Assembly: GCA_900551305.1 (NCBI GenBank)
Contig: URVK01000102.1
Location: forward strand, 1-6,206
From: an uncultured Collinsella sp.
GTDB lineage: Bacteria; Actinomycetota; Coriobacteriia; Coriobacteriales; Coriobacteriaceae
Direction of reading: 5' to 3'
DNA length: 6,206 bases
Positions 1 to 5,651 of the stretch are shown piece after piece. Positions within the stretch are counted from its first letter, which is position 1; every line of letters starts with the position of its first letter. The translations under genes and the position numbers were made by a program. The notes under the pieces were generated by a model. That model was given only the letters and a program-made list of their open reading frames with translations. It was not told the origin of the DNA and did not search any database.

Positions 1-2
1 TT

Positions 3-86
3 AAGTTTGCTGCTCTACAGTCCTGCGCAAGACGGAAAGCACATTAAGTGCTTTCCTTTGCGTGCGGAACTCGCGATAAACTTCAT
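3..86 (+). repeat. 84-bp structured repeat, copy A
   Basis: This segment aligns without gaps to the reverse complement of 901-984, with 74 of 84 positions identical by my count. Its ends are short inverted arms (AAGTTT at 3-8 and AAACTT at 78-83). Its centre is a perfect 9-bp hairpin: GGAAAGCAC at 34-42, loop ATTAA at 43-47, GTGCTTTCC at 48-56. A further helix, CGCAA at 26-30 with TTGCG at 58-62, is possible here but is not kept in copy B. The hairpin stem differs from copy B at three adjacent base pairs, all compensated. The left edge lies at the window boundary, so any longer outer arm cannot be judged. It could be a dispersed palindromic or MITE-like element or a structured RNA. No family is recognised. 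Confidence 0.85.
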
Positions 87-162
87 ATGAGTCCCTCCCG
101 GGCGCAAGCAAAAGGGCTGGTTAACGCTGTTGGTAGCTTGCTGGTCTTCTGTTCTTAGTTGA

Positions 163-168
163 TATACT
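163..168 (+). promoter_or_regulatory. Possible -10 box for the acetyltransferase gene
   Basis: TATACT matches five of six bases of the sigma-70/SigA type -10 consensus. It lies about 35 nt before the start codon in an AT-rich stretch (roughly 155-180). The -35 side is weak: TTGCTG at 138-143 would give a 19-nt spacer, and nothing better is seen. This is a plausible local promoter outside the repeat, called on sequence resemblance only. Confidence 0.4.
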
Positions 169-191
169 TTTTCGCATCTAACGCTTAGCCT

Positions 192-197
192 AGGGGG
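192..197 (+). promoter_or_regulatory. Ribosome binding site of the acetyltransferase gene
   Basis: AGGGGG lies 5 nt upstream of the ATG at 203. An in-frame TAG at 191-193 excludes any earlier start. Together these fix 203 as the start, rather than the internal ATG at 230. Confidence 0.7.
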
Positions 198-202
198 TTG
201 GC

Positions 203-823
203 ATGACAAATAAGGTTGAATGGGACCGCATGATTGCCGGGGAGCTCTATAGCCCCTATCGGGTTAACGACCATTCGTTTAGTAGGGTGCATGCGGCTCA
301 GAAGTTGTTTAATGAGTCGGAGTATTGGGCTGATTCGAGCGCCTTTGAGGAACTAAAGAAGTGTTTTCGCGTTGCTCCGGACGATATGGTCTTAACGGCT
401 CCCGTTTATTTTGATCACGGCGACAGGGTTTCGTTTGGTAACCATTTCTATGCGAATACCGGTTTGACGATTCTGGACGAAAATTACGTGACCTTTGGCG
501 ACAACGTCTTTCTAGGACCCCATGTGAGTATATTTACTGCTGGGCATCCAATTGACGCCGATGTGCGCAATCTAGACCTCGAGTATGCTAAGCCTGTCGT
601 AATCGGCAACAACGTCTGGATGGGCGGCGGGGTGATTATCAATCCGGGCGTATCAATCGGAGACGATGTGGTCATAGCCTCAGGTTCAGTTGTTGTTAAA
701 GACGTTCCAAGCCACGTCATCATCGGCGGCAATCCAGCTCATATCATTCGAGAGATTACCGACAACGATCGCAAGCTCTGGCAAGGCCAGCTGAATGCCT
801 ACAACGAGGCAATTGGATCATAG
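203..823 (+). CDS. Sugar O-acetyltransferase, maltose/galactoside acetyltransferase family
   Basis: This 206-residue protein probably transfers acetyl from acetyl-CoA to a sugar hydroxyl in the cytoplasm. The N-terminus has the short helical domain typical of the family (MIAGELY at 10-16, then a DHSFSRVHAAQKLF segment at 23-36). From about residue 60 to 185 it is a left-handed beta-helix built of hexapeptide repeats (for example VVIGNNVWMGGGVIINPG at 132-149 and VSIGDDVVIASGSVV at 150-164). The catalytic histidine is visible as His115 in TAGHPID, the same number as in E. coli LacA, with Asn85 before LTILD also matching. Length fits the family (about 180-205). The substrate cannot be read from sequence; maltose, galactoside, Nod-factor-like or cell-surface sugars are all possible. 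GC is about 50%, well below the neighbouring operon, and the gene sits between inverted copies of a structured repeat, so it may have been acquired. It probably forms its own transcription unit. The class is secure, the substrate is not. Confidence 0.9.
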   Translation: MTNKVEWDRMIAGELYSPYRVNDHSFSRVHAAQKLFNESEYWADSSAFEELKKCFRVAPDDMVLTAPVYFDHGDRVSFGNHFYANTGLTILDENYVTFGDNVFLGPHVSIFTAGHPIDADVRNLDLEYAKPVVIGNNVWMGGGVIINPGVSIGDDVVIASGSVVVKDVPSHVIIGGNPAHIIREITDNDRKLWQGQLNAYNEAIGS

Positions 824-877
824 CCTCGGCATTCCCGCAGATAAAACCTACTAAAACAAACCTGTCCCTTTTTGGAA

Positions 878-1010
878 GGTTTCCCGTGGGGCGGGCACTG
901 ATGAAGTTTATCGCGAGTTCCGCACGAACAGGAGGCCACTTAATGTGGCCTCCGTCTTGCACAGGACTGTAGAGCAGGAAACTTCATCAGTGCCCGCCCC
1001 ACGGGAAACC
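878..1010. repeat. 133-bp inverted repeat with perfect 32-bp arms
   Basis: The left arm at 878-909 is the exact reverse complement of the right arm at 979-1010, with no mismatch over 32 bp. The 69-nt spacer carries the central hairpin of repeat copy B. The arms contain GC-rich blocks (GGGGCGGGC at 888-896 and GCCCGCCCC at 992-1000). The unit could form a long hairpin in RNA or a cruciform in DNA. It resembles a MITE with terminal inverted repeats, but I see no target-site duplication. There is no T-tract after the right arm, so it is not a canonical intrinsic terminator, though it may still act as a transcript end or stabiliser for the acetyltransferase mRNA. The rest of the 375-base gap holds no gene: 824-877 is featureless and 1011-1198 is the RNase J leader. 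Confidence 0.9.
901..984 (-). repeat. 84-bp structured repeat, copy B (inverted relative to copy A)
   Basis: This is the partner of the repeat at 3-86, in opposite orientation. The central hairpin is GGAGGCCAC at 931-939, loop TTAAT at 940-944, GTGGCCTCC at 945-953, a perfect 9-bp stem. Relative to copy A three adjacent stem pairs change (A-T to G-C, A-T to G-C, G-C to C-G in copy A's orientation), so six of the ten differences between copies fall in the stem and preserve pairing. The outer ends lie inside the perfect 32-bp arms of the surrounding inverted repeat. The neighbouring weak helix of copy A (CGCAA/TTGCG) is disrupted here by two mismatches. Confidence 0.85.
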
Positions 1011-1073
1011 GGCGGGATACACAGGTTCAGATGGGGCTTTGATGCATGGGTGGTCTGTTGTTGTGCAAATGGG

Positions 1074-1082
1074 TATCATACT
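1074..1082 (+). promoter_or_regulatory. Weak candidate -10 region for the RNase J operon
   Basis: TATCAT at 1074-1079 (five of six consensus bases) overlaps CATACT at 1077-1082 (four of six). No convincing -35 box stands 16-18 nt upstream; TTGTTG at 1058-1063 is too close. If real, the leader would be about 110 nt and would start after the inverted repeat, leaving that repeat untranscribed from this promoter. The call is tentative. Confidence 0.25.
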
Positions 1083-1090
1083 GTGGTTAT

Positions 1091-1110
1091 TGCATCGACT
1101 CTGCGATGCA
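1091..1110. other. Small perfect hairpin or dyad in the RNase J leader
   Basis: TGCATCG at 1091-1097 and CGATGCA at 1104-1110 pair perfectly over 7 bp around a 6-nt loop, about 90 nt before the RNase J start. It could be a leader stem-loop or a dyad operator for a regulator. The sequence alone does not distinguish these, and a 7-bp dyad can arise by chance. Confidence 0.4.
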
Positions 1111-1178
1111 TTGTTGTACGTTCCCGGCGGTCGGTTTGCCAGAAGCGCCCCGTCGGTTGTTCCAGACCCGTTTCGAAG

Positions 1179-1184
1179 AAAGGA
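1179..1184 (+). promoter_or_regulatory. Possible, distantly spaced ribosome binding site of RNase J
   Basis: AAAGGA is the only Shine-Dalgarno-like stretch before the ATG at 1199, but it is 14 nt away, longer than the usual 5-9. An in-frame TAA at 1193-1195 rules out an upstream start, and no later start keeps the conserved N-terminus, so 1199 stands and the spacing itself is unusual. Confidence 0.45.
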
Positions 1185-1198
1185 AACCACACTAACCT

Positions 1199-2869
1199 AT
1201 GGCAGCTAAAAAATCATCTCCCTTGAAGATCATCCCGCTCGGCGGCCTTGACGGCATCGGCAAGAACATGACGGTCTTCGAGTGCGGTGACGACATGGTG
1301 CTCGTCGACGCCGGTCTCATGTTCCCCGACGACTCCCAGCCCGGTATCGACCTGGTGCTTCCCGACTACACCTATGTTCTGGAGAACGAGGAGAAGCTCC
1401 GCGGTATCGTCGTCACCCACGGCCACGAGGACCACACCGGTTCGCTTCCGTATCTGCTGCAGGACCTCAACAACAAGGTGCCCATCTTTTCGAGCAAGCT
1501 GACGCTTGGCTTTATCGAGGGCAAACTTTCTGAGTTCCGCATCCGCGCACCCAAGTTCCGCGAGGTCAAGGGCGGCAGCCATGTCAACCTCGGCGGAATC
1601 TCGCTCGACTTCTTCTCGATGACGCACTCCATCCCCGGCGCTCTGGGCGTGTTCATCCGCACCAACCAGGGCACCGTTATGCACACCGGCGACTTTAAGC
1701 TCGACCAGACGCCCATCGATGGTGTCACGCCCGACTATGCCGCTATCAGCCGCTTTGCCAAGCAGGGCATCGACCTGCTGCTTTCCGACTCCACCAACGC
1801 CACGGTTCCTGGCTTTACCAAGTCCGAGGCCGAGGTTGGTCCCAATCTGCTGCACGCCATCAAGAACGCCCCGGGTCGCGTGTTCGTCGCGTCGTTCTCG
1901 AGCCACATTCATCGCCTGCAGCAGATCTGCGATGCCGCCCGTAAGTGCGGCCGTAAGGTCGTTGTGACTGGTCGCTCCATGCTCACCAACACCCGCGTCG
2001 CGCGCGAGCTGGGCTACCTCAACATCGACGATGCCGATATCATCGATGCCTTCGATATCGATAACCTGCCCGACGACAAGATCGTCGTCATGTGCACCGG
2101 TTCGCAGGGCGAGCCGCTGTCGGCCCTGTCCCGCATGGCCAATGGCGAGCACAAGACGCTCTCCATCCACGAGGGCGATACCGTCATCCTCTCGGCAACG
2201 CCGGTCCCCGGTAACGAGAAGGCCGTCCAGCAGGTCGTCAACAGCCTCGCCAAGCTTGGCTGCGACGTGTGGGATAAGAACCGCGCCCTCGTTCACGTCT
2301 CGGGTCACGGTAGCCAGGAGGAGCTCAAGCTCCTGATGGCCATGGCCAAGCCTACGTACTTTATGCCGGTCCACGGCGAGGCCGTGCATCTGCGCGCCCA
2401 TGCTCAACTTGCACGCAAGATGGGCCTCAAGGAAGATCATATCTTTATCCTCGACAACGGTGACACGCTCGAGATGCGTGGCGGTATCGTCAAGCGCGGT
2501 ACGCCCGTCGAGTCTGGCGTCGTCTACGTCGACGGACTGCGCATCGGCGATACCGACCCCATCGTTCTACGCGATCGCCAGAAGCTTGCCAACGACGGTA
2601 TGGTCACGGCTGTCGCTATCGTTTCGCTCAAGCACAAGAAGATCGAGGCCATCGAGTTCTCGGGCCGCGGCGTCTCCTTTGCTATCGACGACCAGTTCTC
2701 CGAGGACGCCTCGGCGTCCATCATGAAGACGATCGAGAAGGGCAAGTTCAGCTTTACGAGCAGCGGTTCCGATGCCATCCGCAAGGCCGTGCGCGACTCG
2801 CTCTCTAACTTTATCTGGAGCCGTACGCGCACTCGCCCGATGATCATCCCGGTCGTCATGGAGGTTTAG
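1199..2869 (+). CDS. rnj: Ribonuclease J (metallo-beta-lactamase/beta-CASP RNase)
   Basis: This 556-residue cytoplasmic nuclease matches the usual length of RNase J (B. subtilis J1 is about 555). The family has 5'-to-3' exonuclease and endonuclease activity in mRNA decay and rRNA or mRNA maturation, using two zinc ions. The metallo-beta-lactamase core shows the metal-binding motif HGHEDH at 74-79, His143 in SMTHSIPG, and Asp165 in HTGDFKLD. The beta-CASP part (about 220-345) includes FVASFSSHIHRLQQ, followed by HVSGHGS (His366 and His370) and PVHGE (His392), both typical of RNase J. A C-terminal domain follows from about 455. All catalytic residues I can check are present, so it should be active. 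It is the first gene of an apparent operon with ftsK, with 1 nt between the genes. In other actinobacteria dapA often precedes rnj; here an unrelated acetyltransferase and repeats do. GC is about 60% or more, like ftsK and unlike the upstream gene. Confidence 0.97.
   Translation: MAAKKSSPLKIIPLGGLDGIGKNMTVFECGDDMVLVDAGLMFPDDSQPGIDLVLPDYTYVLENEEKLRGIVVTHGHEDHTGSLPYLLQDLNNKVPIFSSKLTLGFIEGKLSEFRIRAPKFREVKGGSHVNLGGISLDFFSMTHSIPGALGVFIRTNQGTVMHTGDFKLDQTPIDGVTPDYAAISRFAKQGIDLLLSDSTNATVPGFTKSEAEVGPNLLHAIKNAPGRVFVASFSSHIHRLQQICDAARKCGRKVVVTGRSMLTNTRVARELGYLNIDDADIIDAFDIDNLPDDKIVVMCTGSQGEPLSALSRMANGEHKTLSIHEGDTVILSATPVPGNEKAVQQVVNSLAKLGCDVWDKNRALVHVSGHGSQEELKLLMAMAKPTYFMPVHGEAVHLRAHAQLARKMGLKEDHIFILDNGDTLEMRGGIVKRGTPVESGVVYVDGLRIGDTDPIVLRDRQKLANDGMVTAVAIVSLKHKKIEAIEFSGRGVSFAIDDQFSEDASASIMKTIEKGKFSFTSSGSDAIRKAVRDSLSNFIWSRTRTRPMIIPVVMEV
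2860..2864 (+). promoter_or_regulatory. Ribosome binding site that fixes the TTG start of ftsK
   Basis: GGAGG lies within the last codons of the RNase J gene, 6 nt before TTG at 2871. No in-frame ATG occurs until residue 148, beyond three membrane segments, so this site decides the start. Its position inside rnj suggests coupled translation. Confidence 0.85.
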
Positions 2870-2870
2870 T

Positions 2871-5651
2871 TTGGCGCGCGGATCTGCACAAAACGCCAAA
2901 GGCAATAAAGCCAACAACCAACCGGCATCTGCTAAGGGTGCCGGTTCCCATCTTCGTGCCAATAAGGGCCACGAGGCCGAGTTCGACGATTTTGAGCCCC
3001 TGGTCGAGCCTTCGGCCAACCGCGATATCGCCGGCGTGGTCATTGCCGTTTTGGCGATTGCGTCCTTCATTGCTGTGATTTCGCCGGCGACTGCACCCGT
3101 TACAGCTGCGGTTGCCGGTTTCTACCACCTGGGCTTTGGTCTGGGCGCCTACGTGCTGCCGATTGTCATTTTGCTGTTTGCCGCCACACTCTTTTTAGGC
3201 GAGGACTCGCCGCTCAACGTGCGCTCTGTCGCGGGCGGCGCCGTGGTCTTTATCGCCGTCGTCTCCATTCTTTCGCTGATGGTACCGGGTACGAGCGATT
3301 CGTGCGACCTTATGTTCACGCCGCAAAACCTGTCCGCCTCGGGTGGCTACATCGGCGCGTTTATCGCGAGTGTGCTGCAGAATGCCCTGGGTAAGCCTAT
3401 CGCGATGGTGGTCCTATTGGGCCTGGCCGTCGTTGGCTTTGTCATCATCGGCTTTTCGGTGGGCGGCGTTTTGCGCTCTGCCCGCGACCGTGCGGCCGAT
3501 TTTGCCGAACGCCGTCGTGCCGACGTCAACGCGAGTCCGTGGGGTGACGACGAAGCCCTGTCGGTGCCCGGCGTCGCCCGTCCGCACCTGAGCATTCTTC
3601 GTCAAAAGGGCTCCGATACTGCCGTGACCACGGTCATGGGCAACGATGCGGACCCGGTTTTGGACGATGACGATGACGACGAGGATCCGTTTGTCGATGT
3701 GTCCGACGCCGTGGAGGCCGAGCGTGCTAAGACGACGCTGCTGCCGCGCCGTCATGCCAAGAAGGGCAAGACGGCTCCCAAACTCAATACGAGTGAGCCC
3801 GACCCGTCTTGGTCCGAGAGCGAGATTGAGCTTACCGAGGGTGATGACGAGGACGAAGAGGCTCCGATCGAGACCGCCAAGACGACCTTGCTGCCGCGCC
3901 GCCATGCCAAGCGCGGTCAGGTGACCGGCCAGCTTTCGATGGAGGACGATCCGGACAAGGTCGACGAGTCCGAGCCGCCGTTCGCCGTTAATCCCGTCTC
4001 GGCCGCCCCTCAAATCCCTGATTTCCTCAAGCATCCCAAGGTTGCCGATGCCCCTGTTGTGAGCGCTGCCGAGGCGTCTACTTTGAGCGATGGGGGAGCG
4101 GACAATGCCCCCGTGGATAACGAGGGCGAAGAAGAGGACGGCCTTAAGCTTCCGCCGCTCGAAATCCTGCATGCAAACCCTCAGTCCGCTTCTGCCGCGT
4201 CTTCGGACAAGGAGCTGGAACAGACCGCCGAGTCGCTGCAGTCCACGCTGCTTGAGTTTGGCCGTAGCGCTCGCGTCGTCGGCTGGATTGCCGGTCCCAC
4301 GGTGACGACCTTTAAGCTGCAGCCCGGCGAGGGCGAGCGCGTGAGCAAGATTTCGAGCCTTGAGGACGATATCGCGCTTTCGCTCGCTGCCCAGTCGGTG
4401 CGTATCTTTGCCCCGATCCCCGGCACCTCGCTCGTGGGCATCGAGATCCCCAATCGCAAGCGCCAGAACGTCAACCTGGGCGACGTGCTGCCCTATGTGA
4501 AGGGCGGTCCGCTCGAGCTCGCAATCGGGCGCGATGCCGAGGGCACGCCGGTCGTCGCCGACCTTGCCAAGATGCCCCACCTGCTGATCGCCGGTACCAC
4601 TGGTTCCGGTAAGTCGGTGATGATCAACTCCATCATCACGACCCTGCTCATGCGCGCGCTTCCCGAGGACGTTCGCTTGATCATGGTCGACCCCAAGCGC
4701 GTCGAGCTTGCGGGCTATAACGGCCTGCCGCATCTTTATGTACCGGTCGTTACCGAACCCAAGCAGGCCGCGAGCGCTCTGCAATGGGCCGTGTCCGAGA
4801 TGGAGCGTCGCCTGAAGGTCTTCGAGCGCCTCAACGTGCGTAAGATCTCGACCTACAACGAAAAGCAGGCCGCCGGCGAGTTTGAGCATTACGACAACCC
4901 GCCGCAAAAGATGCCCTACCTGGTCATCATTATTGACGAGCTTTCGGACCTGATGATGGTTGCCGGCAAGGACGTCGAGGCGTCGATTGTGCGTATCGCC
5001 CAGCTGGGCCGTGCCGCCGGTATCCACCTTATCGTGGCCACGCAGCGCCCCAGCTCCAACGTGGTGACGGGCCTTATCAAGGCCAACATCACCAACCGCA
5101 TCGCCTTTAACGTCGCCACGGGTATCGACTCGCGCGTCATCATCGACCAGATGGGTGCCGAAAAGCTTACCGGTTTGGGCGACATGCTGTTCTCCAAGGT
5201 CGACTGGGGCAAGCCTCGCCGTATTCAGGGATGCTTTGTTTCGGATGATGAGATCAACGAGATTGTCGAGTTCGTCAAGTCGCAGAGCGAGCCCGACTAC
5301 CACGAGGAGATTCTGTCTGCCGTGGCGCCCGCTTCCATGTCCATGGCGGGTGGCGGCGGTATTGTCCGCACCGGAGTAGCCGAGCCGCAAGACGATGATC
5401 CGCTCATTTGGGAAGCCGCCCATATTGTGGTGGAATCGCAGCTTGGCTCCACATCTGGCCTGCAACGTCGTCTGAAGGTTGGCTATGCGCGTGCCGGGCG
5501 TATTATGGACATGCTGGAAGAAAAGGGTGTCGTCGGCCCGCCCGACGGTTCCAAGCCGCGCGAGGTCCTGTTGGACGAGGAGGGGCTTGCCGCGCTGGAA
5601 TCTGTCGACGCCGAGATGGCACGTGAAGATCGTGAGTTTGGAGGATTCTGA
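2871..5651 (+). CDS. ftsK: DNA translocase FtsK/SpoIIIE
   Basis: This 926-residue membrane-anchored ATPase pumps chromosomal DNA through the closing division septum. The N-terminus is basic and polar (1-50). Hydrophobic segments follow at about 53-71, 86-109, 117-138 and 176-200, with a short GGYIGAFIASVLQNALG segment at 158-174 before the last, as in other FtsK proteins. A long, acidic, low-complexity linker (about 205-420) includes six consecutive aspartates at 265-270 and a duplicated 12-residue motif (286-297 and 336-347). The motor begins with LPPLEIL at 427-433 (alpha domain). Walker A is GTTGSGKS at 575-582 and Walker B is LVIIIDE, ending at Asp689-Glu690, followed by VATQRPSSNVVTGLIK. 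The C-terminal gamma winged helix (about 844-915) carries LQRRLKVGYARAGR and SKPREVL (894-900), the DNA-sequence-reading domain that orients translocation. All modules are intact. It starts 1 nt after rnj and its stop overlaps the next gene by 1 nt. Confidence 0.97.
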   Translation: MARGSAQNAKGNKANNQPASAKGAGSHLRANKGHEAEFDDFEPLVEPSANRDIAGVVIAVLAIASFIAVISPATAPVTAAVAGFYHLGFGLGAYVLPIVILLFAATLFLGEDSPLNVRSVAGGAVVFIAVVSILSLMVPGTSDSCDLMFTPQNLSASGGYIGAFIASVLQNALGKPIAMVVLLGLAVVGFVIIGFSVGGVLRSARDRAADFAERRRADVNASPWGDDEALSVPGVARPHLSILRQKGSDTAVTTVMGNDADPVLDDDDDDEDPFVDVSDAVEAERAKTTLLPRRHAKKGKTAPKLNTSEPDPSWSESEIELTEGDDEDEEAPIETAKTTLLPRRHAKRGQVTGQLSMEDDPDKVDESEPPFAVNPVSAAPQIPDFLKHPKVADAPVVSAAEASTLSDGGADNAPVDNEGEEEDGLKLPPLEILHANPQSASAASSDKELEQTAESLQSTLLEFGRSARVVGWIAGPTVTTFKLQPGEGERVSKISSLEDDIALSLAAQSVRIFAPIPGTSLVGIEIPNRKRQNVNLGDVLPYVKGGPLELAIGRDAEGTPVVADLAKMPHLLIAGTTGSGKSVMINSIITTLLMRALPEDVRLIMVDPKRVELAGYNGLPHLYVPVVTEPKQAASALQWAVSEMERRLKVFERLNVRKISTYNEKQAAGEFEHYDNPPQKMPYLVIIIDELSDLMMVAGKDVEASIVRIAQLGRAAGIHLIVATQRPSSNVVTGLIKANITNRIAFNVATGIDSRVIIDQMGAEKLTGLGDMLFSKVDWGKPRRIQGCFVSDDEINEIVEFVKSQSEPDYHEEILSAVAPASMSMAGGGGIVRTGVAEPQDDDPLIWEAAHIVVESQLGSTSGLQRRLKVGYARAGRIMDMLEEKGVVGPPDGSKPREVLLDEEGLAALESVDAEMAREDREFGGF
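3726..3911 (+). repeat. Duplicated linker motif within ftsK
   Basis: The motif AKTTLLPRRHAK is encoded at 3726-3761 (residues 286-297) and again at 3876-3911 (residues 336-347), exactly 150 nt apart. The two 36-nt copies differ at four positions, all synonymous (GCT/GCC, ACG/ACC, CTG/TTG, CGT/CGC). Each copy follows an acidic run (DDDDDDED; DDEDEE) and leads into a basic tail (KGK; RGQ). The motif is not part of any FtsK domain I know. Conservation of the amino acids despite silent drift suggests a functional short linear motif. Confidence 0.85.
5640..5645 (+). promoter_or_regulatory. Ribosome binding site of the RodZ-like gene
   Basis: GGAGGA lies in the last codons of ftsK, 5 nt before the ATG at 5651 (overlap TGATG at 5649-5653). 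It supports that start and coupling of translation to ftsK. Confidence 0.8.

Noticed and set aside
756..962. 68-codon minus-strand open frame overlapping the end of the acetyltransferase gene
   Set aside because: It overlaps the real gene and the inverted repeat, and shows no motif or initiation signal.
878..1010. The large inverted repeat as an intrinsic terminator of the acetyltransferase gene
   Set aside because: There is no T-tract after the right arm on the plus strand or beyond the left arm on the minus strand, and the loop region is long. It may affect transcript ends but is not a canonical terminator.
868..1020. Target-site duplication flanking the 133-bp inverted repeat
   Set aside because: The bases outside the arms (ending GGAA on the left, starting GGCG on the right) do not form a direct repeat longer than chance.
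945..1226. 93-codon plus-strand open frame between the repeat and rnj
   Set aside because: It starts inside the repeat hairpin, runs into the rnj start in another frame, has no ribosome binding site and no protein-like motif.
1214..2440. 408-codon open frame on the minus strand inside rnj
   Set aside because: It is antisense to a clear RNase J. Its composition is what GC-rich codon bias on the other strand produces, and no domain or ribosome binding site is seen.
2735..2742. GAGAAGGG, identical to the B. subtilis SpoIIIE recognition sequence, lying in rnj next to ftsK
   Set aside because: It is a single 8-mer in about 6 kb and encodes ordinary RNase J residues (EKG). One hit proves no orientation signal; genome-wide strand skew would be needed.
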